DNA of 42,193 bases from Prevotellamassilia timonensis. GTDB taxonomy: Bacteria; Bacteroidota; Bacteroidia; Bacteroidales; Bacteroidaceae. The stretch is taken from positions 1 to 42,193 of the forward strand of contig NZ_LT629839.1 in NCBI RefSeq assembly GCF_900106785.1, written 5' to 3'. The notes beneath the pieces are model-generated. The model ran no database searches, was not told the DNA's origin, and saw only the letters and a list, made by a program, of their open reading frames with translations. Of the stretch, positions 16,966 to 25,415 are shown one piece after another. The translations under genes were made by a program, and so were the position numbers. How positions within the stretch are numbered: the first letter of the stretch is position 1; the number at the start of each line of letters is the position of its first letter.

Positions 16966-18945
16966 GTGAAATACTTTATCAAGCCCATAGCCTACCTGTT
17001 GGGCATTCACCTTGCGGCCCTTGTGCTGCTCACGCTCATGCGCGTGTGTTTTTATTTGTCGGTCAGCCACATGCTCACCCCCGACGTAGCCGGTCAGCCC
17101 GCCCTTGTGGCCACCGCCTTTGTGCGCGGTCTGTGGTTTGACAATGTGATAGCCTGCTACATCATGGCCCTGCCCCTTGTGGTGGGGTGTGTGGCCGGTG
17201 CCTTTGGCCTTGTGCGCAAATGGATGCTGCGTGCCGCGGGCGTGTGGTTTGGTGTGTGGTACACGCTGGTGTTCATGGCCACAGCCGGCAACATACCCTA
17301 CTTTGTTTACTTCTCAAAGGTGCTCAACGCCTCAATATGGAACTGGGCCGGCTATGGCGGCACCACCCTTGGCATGATATTTGGCGAGCCTTCATACTAT
17401 CTGTACATAGTTCTGTTTGTGGTGGCCACCGCCCTGTTTTCGGTCTTTTTGTGGTATATGCGACGCCGTGCGCTCAAGCATTGGCCCGAGGTCGTGCCCC
17501 CCGCCGCGTATGACTTGAAAAGTGTGCGGTGGTGGCTTTCCGCCGGTGGCAAACTGCTGGTGGCCCTGGCCCTGTGCGGCGCCTGCTTCCTGGGCATTCG
17601 CGGCCGTTTGGGTTACAATCCCATCAAGGTGAGCGCCGCCTACTTCTGCAGCAGTCCGGTGCTCAACAATGTGGGCGTCAACCCCATGTTCTGCCTGCTC
17701 AACAGCACGCTCGACGACCTGCGTCCTGAAAATCGCACCTTGCACCTCATGCCCGATGCTGAGGCCATACGCCTGGTGCAGCAGTACTATGGACGCACAG
17801 GCATCAAGGGCATATCGCCCATAGCGCGGCGGGTGGAGCCCGACAGCCAGCCCGTGCGCCGCAATGTGGTGGTGGTGCTCATGGAGTCGATGTCGGCCAA
17901 ACTGATGGGCCGCTTTGGCTGCAAGGCCGGCCTCACCCCCTGTCTTGACTCGCTGTACAGCCACTCGCTGAGTTTTGCCAACTGCTATTCGGCCGGCAAC
18001 CACACCAACCACGGCCTTTATGCCACGCTCTACTCCTTTCCGTCCATCATGTTCCGCAATGCCATGAAGGGCTCGAGCATACCTTGTTACACGGGGTTGC
18101 CCAACACCTTGAAGCAGGCTGGCTACAGCACCATGTTCTTTATGACACACGAGAGCCAGTACGACAACATGAACGCCTTTTTCCGCACCAACGGCTATGA
18201 CGAGATATATGCTCAAGAGAACTATCCCAAAAACCGTGTGGTGAACCACTTTGGTGTGCCCGACGACTATTTGTTCAGCTATGCCCTGCCAGTGTTGCGC
18301 CGTCATGCGGCCAGTGGCAAGCCATTCTTTGCCACGCTGCTCACCATCAGCAACCACCCGCCCTTTGTGGTGCCTGCCGAGTTTCAGACACCAGGACTTG
18401 CTCCCGAGCAGCAGATAGTGCGTTATGCCGACCACTGCATAGGGCAGTTTATGCAGGCTGTGAGCAAGGAGCCTTGGGCGCGCAACACGCTGTTTGTGTT
18501 CCTTGGCGACCATGGCAAGTTGCTGGGTCAGACCGATGCCGAACTGCCGGAGTCGTTTAACCACATTCCGCTCATATTCCATGCCTCGTGGCTCAAGCCC
18601 GCCGAGCGCACACAGTTTGCGGGCCAGGTAGATGTGGCACCCACCATATTAGGCCTGTTGCGTTTGCCTTATGTGCAGAACAACTTTGGCCTCGACTTGT
18701 TGCACGACGCGCCGCGTCCGGCAGCCTTTTACACGGCCGACAAGATGATAGCCGCGCGCAACGCCCGCCAGCTCTTCCTTTACAATGCTGAGCTGAAACA
18801 GACCTATTGCTATAACATAGCGCCCGACGGGCGGCCTGTGCCCACCAGTTTCTCGCCAGCTTTTGCGCCATTGCGGCAGTATGTGTTTGCCTTGCTGCAA
18901 ACCACAGAGTATATGGTGCAGCATGGCATGACGCGCACGCACTGA
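16966..18945 (+). CDS. LtaS-like sulfatase-fold membrane phosphotransferase
   Basis: A 659-residue protein with about five membrane segments in residues 5-205 and an alkaline phosphatase/sulfatase-fold domain from about 290. Metal and catalytic residues of the LtaS/phosphoglycerol transferase type are visible: E307 in LMESMSA, T347 in GNHTNHG as the likely nucleophile, FMTHESQYDN, and D515-H516 in FLGDHGKLLG. Family enzymes transfer phosphoglycerol or phosphoethanolamine groups from phospholipids on the outer face of the inner membrane; Bacteroidales make no classical lipoteichoic acid, so the acceptor is unknown. The start is GTG at 16966, because the first ATG (17038) would cut into the first membrane helix. 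It is a distant paralogue of 31385-33283. Confidence 0.87.
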   Translation: MKYFIKPIAYLLGIHLAALVLLTLMRVCFYLSVSHMLTPDVAGQPALVATAFVRGLWFDNVIACYIMALPLVVGCVAGAFGLVRKWMLRAAGVWFGVWYTLVFMATAGNIPYFVYFSKVLNASIWNWAGYGGTTLGMIFGEPSYYLYIVLFVVATALFSVFLWYMRRRALKHWPEVVPPAAYDLKSVRWWLSAGGKLLVALALCGACFLGIRGRLGYNPIKVSAAYFCSSPVLNNVGVNPMFCLLNSTLDDLRPENRTLHLMPDAEAIRLVQQYYGRTGIKGISPIARRVEPDSQPVRRNVVVVLMESMSAKLMGRFGCKAGLTPCLDSLYSHSLSFANCYSAGNHTNHGLYATLYSFPSIMFRNAMKGSSIPCYTGLPNTLKQAGYSTMFFMTHESQYDNMNAFFRTNGYDEIYAQENYPKNRVVNHFGVPDDYLFSYALPVLRRHAASGKPFFATLLTISNHPPFVVPAEFQTPGLAPEQQIVRYADHCIGQFMQAVSKEPWARNTLFVFLGDHGKLLGQTDAELPESFNHIPLIFHASWLKPAERTQFAGQVDVAPTILGLLRLPYVQNNFGLDLLHDAPRPAAFYTADKMIAARNARQLFLYNAELKQTYCYNIAPDGRPVPTSFSPAFAPLRQYVFALLQTTEYMVQHGMTRTH

Positions 18946-18993
18946 TGCAGTGCGTCGGCTAATGTGCAGATGATTGTGTTATAACAAAATGCT

Positions 18994-19035
18994 AAAGTAA
19001 CCCGTTGACGAAGAGATCCGCCAACGGGTTACTTT
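18994..19035. terminator. Perfect 14-bp inverted repeat, probable terminator
   Basis: AAAGTAACCCGTTG (18994-19007) pairs exactly with CAACGGGTTACTTT (19022-19035), 48 bases after the LtaS-like gene. The minus strand of the right half reads ACCCGTTGGCGGA, which equals the outer end of the IS982 copy at 41163, so it may derive from an IS end. Confidence 0.65.
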
Positions 19036-19120
19036 ATGACTCTAAAAACGGGTGAACAGAAGCCCCCTATAACAGAAGTGGCGAAAATCCATCCGCCCTA
19101 TTTCCGCCTCGCTCTTAATT

Positions 19121-19147
19121 TAATCTCCGCACATTTTGCGGAGATTA
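19121..19147. promoter_or_regulatory. Palindrome upstream of the Fic promoter
   Basis: TAATCTCCGCA (19121-19131) and TGCGGAGATTA (19137-19147) are perfectly inverted around a 5-base centre. The half word CTCCGCA recurs at 19159-19165, before the -7 box at 19194. The arrangement looks like an operator; the protein that binds is unknown. Confidence 0.5.
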
Positions 19148-19193
19148 AGGCGTCTATTCTCCGCAAAAGTGCGTGCTTTTCCGCTTTATGCAC

Positions 19194-19201
19194 TATATTT
19201 G
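19194..19201 (+). promoter_or_regulatory. -7 box of the Fic gene
   Basis: TATATTTG, an exact TANNTTTG match, with a leader of about 30 bases carrying AAAGGA shortly before the ATG at 19239. Confidence 0.55.
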
Positions 19202-19238
19202 CATGTAATTGTAAGCAATACTCATTAAAAGGACAGGC

Positions 19239-20348
19239 ATGACAAGAGCAAACATATATATATGGCAGCAGCCCGATTGGCCTCATTTTACATGGGATAG
19301 CACGTCCTTTAGCCAGTCGTTGGCTATGGTGAATATGCTCCGTGGCAAACTCTTGGGCAGAATTTCGATGTTCGGACTTGAAGCACAAAGCGAGTCGGTG
19401 CTCAACTCTGTGTCCGAAGAGATTATTCACTCTGCCCAAATAGAGGGCGAAATCCTTAATTGTGATAGCGTCCGTTCATCTGTGGCCAAGCAGTTAGGAT
19501 TGAAGTACGAAGGATTACCCACTGCCGATCACTACGTGGAGGGCGTTGTGCAAGTGATGGTAGATGCTATTACCCAATATGCTGCGCCTCTCAGCGATCA
19601 GCGTTTGTTTGCTTGGCACGCGGCCTTGTTCCCCATGGGCCGAAGTGGACTTTATAAGATAGATGTAGGGCAATGGCGAAGAGGCGAGGAACCCATGCAA
19701 GTGGTATCGGGCGTAATGGGGCATGAAACGGTACACTATGAAGCTCCACCAAGCGACGATGTACCCTATATGATGCAGGAATTCCTAACTTGGGTGAATA
19801 CCTCGCAGCCCATCGACCCTGTTGTCAAAGCCGCCATTGCTCATCTATGGTTTGTTAGCATACACCCTTTCGACGATGGTAACGGACGCATCTGTCGCAC
19901 CATCACCGAACTTCTGCTCTCGCAGGCCGATCAAACCTCGCAGCGTTATTATAGTCTGTCTACCGAGATTTTGACGCATCGTAAGGACTATTACGTGCAA
20001 TTAGAGCGTGCGCAACATGGTGGAGCCGATGTAACGCAATGGATATCATGGTTTCTGCACACTTTGCAGCAAGCTCTTCAAACTGCTCTGCTCAAGACAG
20101 AGAATGTGGTGCGTAAAGTGAAGTTTTGGCAGGAACATCGCTTAACTCCTATCAACAATCGGCAGCGCAAAGTTGTAAATATGCTTTTTGATGGCTTCGA
20201 GGGCAAGCTCACATCTTCAAAATGGTATAAGATTAACCATTGCTCGCAAGATACTGCCACACGCGACATCAATGATTTGATAAAGAAAGGCATATTGCAA
20301 CCAGCTGCCGAGGGTGGACGTAGCACAAGTTATACGTTGGTGGAATGA
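19239..20348 (+). CDS. Fic-family protein (AMP transferase-like) with N-terminal inhibitory motif
   Basis: A 369-residue cytoplasmic protein. The Fic core H209-PFDDGNGR is complete, so AMP (or another NMP) transfer to a target hydroxyl is likely. Residues 65-70, SAQIEG, match the (S/T)xxxE(G/N) inhibitory helix, placing it among class II Fic proteins that carry the inhibitor at the N terminus; E69 would block productive ATP binding. The N-terminal segment (WQQPDWPHFTWD) is the DUF4172 type commonly joined to Fic. The C-terminal region (about 290-369: INNRQRKVVNMLF ... TATRDINDLIKKGIL) looks like a winged-helix DNA-binding domain, suggesting autoregulation. The start has AAAGGA upstream. No separate antitoxin gene is adjacent. 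Targets unknown. Confidence 0.9.
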   Translation: MTRANIYIWQQPDWPHFTWDSTSFSQSLAMVNMLRGKLLGRISMFGLEAQSESVLNSVSEEIIHSAQIEGEILNCDSVRSSVAKQLGLKYEGLPTADHYVEGVVQVMVDAITQYAAPLSDQRLFAWHAALFPMGRSGLYKIDVGQWRRGEEPMQVVSGVMGHETVHYEAPPSDDVPYMMQEFLTWVNTSQPIDPVVKAAIAHLWFVSIHPFDDGNGRICRTITELLLSQADQTSQRYYSLSTEILTHRKDYYVQLERAQHGGADVTQWISWFLHTLQQALQTALLKTENVVRKVKFWQEHRLTPINNRQRKVVNMLFDGFEGKLTSSKWYKINHCSQDTATRDINDLIKKGILQPAAEGGRSTSYTLVE

Positions 20349-20419
20349 TTATGTGATTTTCGTGCGTTAGGACACCCTCATAACACACGTATTATTTCAC
20401 AAATGCGAGGTGTCTTACA

Positions 20420-20557
20420 ATCAAGAGGGTGTGTCAAAACTCGATTTGTGCGGGCTGAATCATCGGCTGCGGCTCAGCAATTCAAGCAAGCTTGATTGCA
20501 TTCGCCTTGCACGATGATTCAGCCCGCACAAATTGAGTTTTGACACACCCTCTCAAC
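20420..20557. mobile_element. MITE-like element with GAGGGTGTGTC ends and TCAA flanks
   Basis: Inverted arms run from GAGGGTGTGTCAAAACTC (from 20425) to GAGTTTTGACACACCCTC (to 20552), continuing inward to about 41 bp with one mismatch (ATTTGTGCGGGCTGAATCAT and its partner). TCAA stands on both sides (20421-20424 and 20553-20556), a probable 4-bp target duplication. An inner hairpin GCAATTCAAGC/GCTTGATTGC sits in the middle. It has no coding capacity. It separates the convergent Fic and DUF4294 genes and can fold as a bidirectional terminator. Confidence 0.7.
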
Positions 20558-20572
20558 AGCAAAGGCGGCCTT

Positions 20573-21211
20573 TTATATCAAACCAGCCTCCACCATGCGC
20601 ACCACGCGCTCCGTGTACCGGTCGTCGCCGTCGGGGTCATACTTCTTGTTGAGGCTGTTGCCAAACAGCACGGCAATGCCCTGGTACAGGTTGGCCTTGA
20701 ACGGGCCGATAAAAGCCTTGGCTATGGCGTAGCCCGTCTGGTTGCACTCGCGGTTGACCAGCTTGATGAGCAGGCGCCCCTGCGAGCGCGTCAGCTTTTT
20801 AAGCGCCGGGCCATATTGCGCCTTCAGTCCGCGCTCCACCTCCTTGATGTGGGCATCGCGCGAGCGCTTGTCGGGCAGCTGGTCGAGCACCTCCACCGTT
20901 TCGATAATGGTAAGTTTGGCCAGTTTGGCCCATGGCAGCACCTTCTTTACGTTGTACACCAGGCGGTTGTACTCCGCCCGCTCGCGGTCGTTCTTAAACG
21001 TGAGCGGTGCATACTTTGGCAGCGCCGGCATGATAATGTGCGGAATGGTCTTGCCCTTGTACTGCACGGTGCCCATCTGCGTCATAATGGGCACCTCCAC
21101 CTCCTCCACCTCCGTATTCTGCTTTGCAGCATCGTCGGTGGGCTGCTGCGCCAGCATGGGGGCGCAGGGGGCAAGCAGCATGAATAGCATGACTATTATT
21201 TTGTATAACAT
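20573..21211 (-). CDS. DUF4294-family exported protein
   Basis: A 212-residue protein with an N-terminal signal or anchor (MLYKIIVMLFMLLAPCAPMLA) and a body resembling Bacteroidetes DUF4294 proteins: LPWAKLAKLTIIE, LTRSQGRLLIKLVNRECNQT, then GPFKANLYQGIAVLFGNSL. The function of the family is unknown. The frame extends to 21247, but the -7 box TACTTTTG at 21245-21252 would start transcription inside that extension, so the ATG at 21211 is preferred. Divergent from ribonuclease R across 165 bases. DUF4294 genes in other Bacteroidales are, from memory, often near housekeeping genes. Confidence 0.8.
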   Translation of the reverse strand: MLYKIIVMLFMLLAPCAPMLAQQPTDDAAKQNTEVEEVEVPIMTQMGTVQYKGKTIPHIIMPALPKYAPLTFKNDRERAEYNRLVYNVKKVLPWAKLAKLTIIETVEVLDQLPDKRSRDAHIKEVERGLKAQYGPALKKLTRSQGRLLIKLVNRECNQTGYAIAKAFIGPFKANLYQGIAVLFGNSLNKKYDPDGDDRYTERVVRMVEAGLI

Positions 21212-21244
21212 CTGATAGTATACTGTTATTGGCTTATTTGGCAA

Positions 21245-21252
21245 CAAAAGTA
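21245..21252 (-). promoter_or_regulatory. -7 box of the DUF4294 gene
   Basis: Minus-strand TACTTTTG matches TANNTTTG and lies about 33 bases before the ATG at 21211. It decides the start codon of that gene. Confidence 0.6.
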
Positions 21253-21293
21253 CGAAGTTTGTATCTCTTACAGCGTTATTATATATTAAAGAC

Positions 21294-21325
21294 TTTGCAC
21301 TTTCCCGAAAAATATCGTTACTTTG
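21294..21325 (+). promoter_or_regulatory. Promoter of the ribonuclease R gene
   Basis: TTTG (21294-21297), a 20-base spacer and TTACTTTG (21318-21325), one mismatch from TANNTTTG, lie about 50 bases before the start codon at 21377. Confidence 0.65.
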
Positions 21326-21376
21326 TAAGTATTAAGCCCGCTCTTGGGAGCAGCTGTAAAACAAAACCATGAAATT

Positions 21377-23749
21377 ATGGCAAAGAAAGATAAAAAGGGA
21401 GGCTCTGGCTCGCGCCTTAAGAAAAAGGCCGTGGCACAGCAACTCGTCGACCTGTTCAACGAGTTCCCTGAGAAAGAATATGACGTGAAGGACCTGTTTG
21501 CCCACTTCAAGGCAAGCAACCACCCGGCCAAAATGATAGTGATGGACGCACTCAACGATTTGGTGCTCGACGATTATGTAACCTCCGACGGACAGGGGCA
21601 CTACCGCAATGCTGTGCGCTCTAACGTGATGGAGGGCACATTTGTGCGCAAGCGCAACGGGCGCAACTCGTTTGTGCCCGACGATGGCGGCAAGAGCATA
21701 CTGGTGTGTGAGCGCAACTCGCTGCACGCGCTCGACGGCGACCGCGTGAGAGTGACCATGCTGGCACGCCGCGCCGGACACACACGCGAGGCTGAGGTGA
21801 CCGAAATACTTGAACGCGCCAACGACACCTTTGTAGGACAACTGCAGGTGGAGCGTGGCTACGGCTTTCTTGTGACAGAGAGCCGCTCGCTGGCCAACGA
21901 CATCTTCATACCCAAAGACAAGCTCAACGGCGGACAGAACGGCGACAAGGCCGTGGTAAAGATTATTGAGTGGCCCAGCGACTCGAAAAGCCCCATTGGC
22001 AAGGTGGTGGACATACTTGGCAAGCAGGGCGAGAACAATGCCGAGATGCATGCCATACTGGCGCAGTACGGACTGCCGTACACCTACCCCGAAAAGGTGG
22101 AGAAGGCGGCCGAGAAACTCTCGCCCGACATCACGCCCGAGGAGATAGCACGCCGCGAGGACTTTAGAGAGGTGACAACCTTTACCATCGACCCGCACGA
22201 CGCCAAGGACTTTGACGATGCGCTGTCAATACGCCAGCTGCAAAAGGGCCTGTGGGAGGTGGGTGTGCATATTGCTGATGTGTCGCACTATGTGAAGGAG
22301 GGCGACATCATTGACAAGGAGGCCGTGAAGCGTGCCACCAGTGTGTACCTCGTTGACCGCACCATACCCATGCTGCCCGAGCGCTTGTGCAACTTTATAT
22401 GCTCGCTGCGACCCGATGAGGAGAAACTGGCTTACTCTACCATATTCCACATCAACGACAAGGGTGAGATAAAGGACTGGCACCTGGCACACACGGTGAT
22501 CAAGAGCAACCGCCGCTTTACCTACGAGGAGGTGCAAACCATACTCGAGCGCAACGGCGTGGCCTCAGAGGCCGACCTCAACCTGCCGGGCGAACACCCC
22601 GAACCACTACCCGCTGGCGCTGAGCCCGAGGGCGAATATGCGGCCGAACTCATACAACTTGACAAATTTGCCAAGATACTGCGCGCCAAACGCTTCAAAA
22701 ACGGCTCAATAGGCTTTGACCGCTCAGAGGTGCGCTTTGAGGTGGACGAAAAGGGGCACCCCATCAGCACTTATGTCAAGGTGGCCAAGGACGCCAACAA
22801 GCTGGTTGAGGAGTTTATGTTGCTGGCCAACCGCAGTGTGGCACAGATGATAGCCGTAGTGCCGCGCGGCCGGAAGCCAAAGGTGTTTGTCTACCGTATT
22901 CACGATGTGCCCGACCCCGAAAAGATGGAGAAACTCAGCGGCTTTGTGGCACGCTTTGGCTATAAAATACGCACCGAGGGCACCAAAACCGAGGTGAGCA
23001 AGAGCCTTAACCGCCTGCTCTCAGACATTAAGGGCAAAAAGGAGGAAGAGGTGGTTGAAATGGTGGCGCTGCGTGCCATGATGAAGGCGCGCTACAGCAC
23101 ACACAACATTGGCCACTACGGCTTGATGTTTGACTATTACACCCACTTTACATCGCCCATACGACGCTATCCCGACACCATGGTGCACCGCTTGCTCACA
23201 CGCTATGCTGAGGGCGGACGCTCGGTGAGCCAGACAAAATATGAGGACTTGTGCGAGCACGCCTCGAACATGGAGCAGCTGGCTGCCACGGCTGAGCGCG
23301 CCTCTATCAAGTATAAGCAGGTTGAGTTCATGGCCGACCGCATTGGCCAGGAGTTCGACGGCACAGTGAGCGGTGTGACAGAGTTTGGCTTGTATGTGGA
23401 GATTACCGAGAACTCGTGCGAGGGCATGGTTCCGCTGCGCTTGTTGCTCGACGACTACTATGAGTTCGACGAGCGCAACTTCTGCCTGGTGGGCCGCCGC
23501 TACCGCAAGCGTTACAGCCTGGGCGACAAGGTGCGCATACGCGTGGAGCGCGCTAACCTTGAGCGTCGCCAGCTCGACTTTGCCCTGGTGGGCGACGAGG
23601 GGGGTGACATAAAGCCCGAAAAGGCTGCCAAGGGTGGGGGCGCACCCGTGCCGCCACCTGAAGCCAAAAAGGCTAAGGGCGGCAAAAAGAACTATGCCAA
23701 GAAGAATAAGCGTCCGCGCGCTGGCCGTGCCAAACGCGCGGCAAAATAA
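21377..23749 (+). CDS. rnr: Ribonuclease R
   Basis: A 790-residue RNase II/R-family 3'-5' exoribonuclease that degrades structured RNA. An N-terminal helix-turn-helix/cold-shock part (about 15-230) precedes the RNB catalytic domain, whose acidic motif DPHDAKDFDDALS starts at D272 (D272, D278, D280, D281). VHIADVSHYVKEGD and HFTSPIRRYPDTMVHR are further RNB signatures. An S1 RNA-binding domain (GTVSGVTEFGLYVEI) lies near 660-745 and a lysine-rich tail follows, typical for RNase R rather than RNase II. The start MAKKDKK at 21377 is preferred over the open frame at 21344 because a promoter lies just upstream and the family normally starts with a basic segment. Confidence 0.96.
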   Translation: MAKKDKKGGSGSRLKKKAVAQQLVDLFNEFPEKEYDVKDLFAHFKASNHPAKMIVMDALNDLVLDDYVTSDGQGHYRNAVRSNVMEGTFVRKRNGRNSFVPDDGGKSILVCERNSLHALDGDRVRVTMLARRAGHTREAEVTEILERANDTFVGQLQVERGYGFLVTESRSLANDIFIPKDKLNGGQNGDKAVVKIIEWPSDSKSPIGKVVDILGKQGENNAEMHAILAQYGLPYTYPEKVEKAAEKLSPDITPEEIARREDFREVTTFTIDPHDAKDFDDALSIRQLQKGLWEVGVHIADVSHYVKEGDIIDKEAVKRATSVYLVDRTIPMLPERLCNFICSLRPDEEKLAYSTIFHINDKGEIKDWHLAHTVIKSNRRFTYEEVQTILERNGVASEADLNLPGEHPEPLPAGAEPEGEYAAELIQLDKFAKILRAKRFKNGSIGFDRSEVRFEVDEKGHPISTYVKVAKDANKLVEEFMLLANRSVAQMIAVVPRGRKPKVFVYRIHDVPDPEKMEKLSGFVARFGYKIRTEGTKTEVSKSLNRLLSDIKGKKEEEVVEMVALRAMMKARYSTHNIGHYGLMFDYYTHFTSPIRRYPDTMVHRLLTRYAEGGRSVSQTKYEDLCEHASNMEQLAATAERASIKYKQVEFMADRIGQEFDGTVSGVTEFGLYVEITENSCEGMVPLRLLLDDYYEFDERNFCLVGRRYRKRYSLGDKVRIRVERANLERRQLDFALVGDEGGDIKPEKAAKGGGAPVPPPEAKKAKGGKKNYAKKNKRPRAGRAKRAAK

Positions 23750-23756
23750 AGACACG

Positions 23757-23804
23757 TGAGGGCCAGGGGCTGCCGGGTATGACGGTGTATGCGCCTGGCT
23801 CTCA
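23757..23804 (+). terminator. Possible terminator after rnr
   Basis: TGAGGGCCAGG (23757-23767) pairs with CCTGGCTCTCA (23794-23804) with one G-U pair, starting 8 bases after the rnr stop. The loop is long and the downstream T-tract weak (ATCTCCTTTCC), so termination may be partial. Confidence 0.45.
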
Positions 23805-23838
23805 ATCTCCTTTCCTTGACCTTATATTCTAACCTTTT

Positions 23839-24402
23839 ATGCAGAATACTTTAACCAGCGAAATAGAGCGGCACGTGCAGCGTGCCATGAACACGCACTC
23901 CGACTTTGTGTGGCTCAGCCAGTTGCTGCACAATGCAACTGGCGAATATATCAGTCCTACTACGCTCAAGCGGTTGTGGGGCCACCAAACGGACTATTGC
24001 CACCCGAGCCCTTATACGCTCAATCTGCTCTCGCGCTATTTGGGCTATGCCGACTACGAGGCCTTTAAGCGGGGGCTGCATGCCGACTATGCGTCGAGCG
24101 CCATACAAACACGCTGCTACATGTCGGCAAACTTGAGCGAGGGCGATGTGCTCACGCTCACGTGGCGCCCCGACCGCCGTATGCTGGTGCGCTATGTGGG
24201 CAACGACAGTTTTGAGGTGGTGGAGGTTGAGAACTCTAAGTTATATGTGGGCGACACCTTTACTTGCCAGTCGTTTGTTGAGGGCGAAATGGCTGTGCTC
24301 AGCAATTTGCGACATCAGGGCAAAGGTCCCTTTGTTTACCTCATAGGCAAGCAGGGCGGCGTGGGCATCACGCCCGATTTTACCCCCCCCATCAGCAAGT
24401 GA
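23839..24402 (+). CDS. Helix-turn-helix-like Bacteroidetes protein of unknown function
   Basis: A 187-residue soluble protein. Residues 20-80 (WLSQLLHNATGEYISPTTLKRLWGH ... PYTLNLLSRYLGYADYEAFKRGL, quoted in parts) follow a pattern I associate with a recurrent N-terminal domain of Bacteroidetes proteins, TLKRLxG...TLxxLxxYLGY...F, which looks like a small DNA-binding helical fold. Residues 95-175 are beta-rich (DVLTLTWRPDRRMLVRYVGN, FEVVEVENSKLYVGD). There is no signal peptide. It follows rnr by 89 bases in the same direction, with a possible weak terminator between them. It precedes the giant palindrome. A transcription-regulator role is inference. Confidence 0.7.
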   Translation: MQNTLTSEIERHVQRAMNTHSDFVWLSQLLHNATGEYISPTTLKRLWGHQTDYCHPSPYTLNLLSRYLGYADYEAFKRGLHADYASSAIQTRCYMSANLSEGDVLTLTWRPDRRMLVRYVGNDSFEVVEVENSKLYVGDTFTCQSFVEGEMAVLSNLRHQGKGPFVYLIGKQGGVGITPDFTPPISK

Positions 24403-24444
24403 CAGATGTGCTTTTTGACTGACGGACAGCCTAACTTGGGTATG

Positions 24445-24901
24445 CCGCTAACGCGGGAGACATAAGAACATAAGGACAAAAGAACATAAGATATAACGTT
24501 TGTGTTAACCGCTTACCGCGGAGACATAAGAACATAAGCTACATAAGAAACATATAAGGCCGCTACGCGGCTGACGGCCACGGACTATCGTCCGGGTGGC
24601 CTCAAGAAACATAAGGGCTGACGCCGTAGTATTACATATAGTAACGCTACGGCGTCAGCCCTTATGTTCTTATGTTCTTATGTTCTTCTGTTTGCCGCGT
24701 TAGCGGCTGCCAAGGCACGCTACGGCGTCAGCCCTTATGTTTCTTGAGGCCACCCGGACGTAGTCCGTGGCCGTCAGCCGCGCAGCGGCCTTATATGTTT
24801 CTTATGTAGCTTATGTTCTTATGTTCCCGCGGTAAGCGGCAAACACGAACGTTATCTTATGTTCTTTTGTCCTTATGTTCTTCTGTTTACCGCGTTAGCG
24901 G
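24445..24901. repeat. Giant modular palindrome
   Basis: The left arm (about 24445-24629) and right arm (about 24720-24901) are near-perfect inverted copies of roughly 182-185 bases. Each arm is built of short GC-rich palindromes (CCGCTAACGCGG, CCGCTTACCGCGG, GGCCGCTACGCGGC, GGCCACGGACT...GGGTGGCC) joined by ACATAAGAACATAAG-like linkers. The centre holds a further hairpin, GGGCTGACGCCGTAG (24615-24629) with CTACGGCGTCAGCCC (24647-24661), followed by TTATGTTC repeats and an extra copy of the end module (24681-24710). No open frame of interest lies within. Confidence 0.85.
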
Positions 24902-25415
24902 CTAACACTTGCGCTTAACAACAAACAAGAAACACAAAAGTGCCTGCACCCTGCACTTTTTGCTTTTAACAAGCTGAATATCAGAGCATTACGCAGTGTA
25001 TGCACGCTTGCACTATGCCTACACAGTGCATGCACTTACCTACACTTTACTTGCACTTACCTACACAACACTTGCACTATACTTGCACTTACATCACTGC
25101 TACATATCACAACATAGGGAGGTGGAAAGAGCTTTCGGAGCAACCGAATATTCTACCTCCCCATACACAAACACCGCCATGTCACAACCATAAATACGCC
25201 AGGGCGTGCAAGCATCTTGTGCAGGCAGGCGTGTACACAAAAACGGCTACTACCTACACACACGAAAGCGATGATTACCAACGCGTTACGACAAAAAGTG
25301 CAAGGTGCAGGCAAAATCACCAAACAAATATTTCAGGGCTGTGCACCTGCACTTTGTGCACCAATAACTCACTAACTGCACAAGCACCAAGCGCTACCTC
25401 ACAACGCTACCTCAC
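24902..25415. other. Gene-free low-complexity interval with hairpins
   Basis: A terminator-like hairpin AAAAGTGC/GCACTTTT with T-runs lies near 24938-24966. A G-poor tandem of TTGCACTTACCTACAC words covers about 25006-25095. A compact structure, GGGAGGT...ACCTCCC enclosing TTCGG/CCGAA, lies at about 25116-25163. The open frames here are low-complexity Tyr/Leu/His repeats and are not accepted as genes. Confidence 0.5.
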
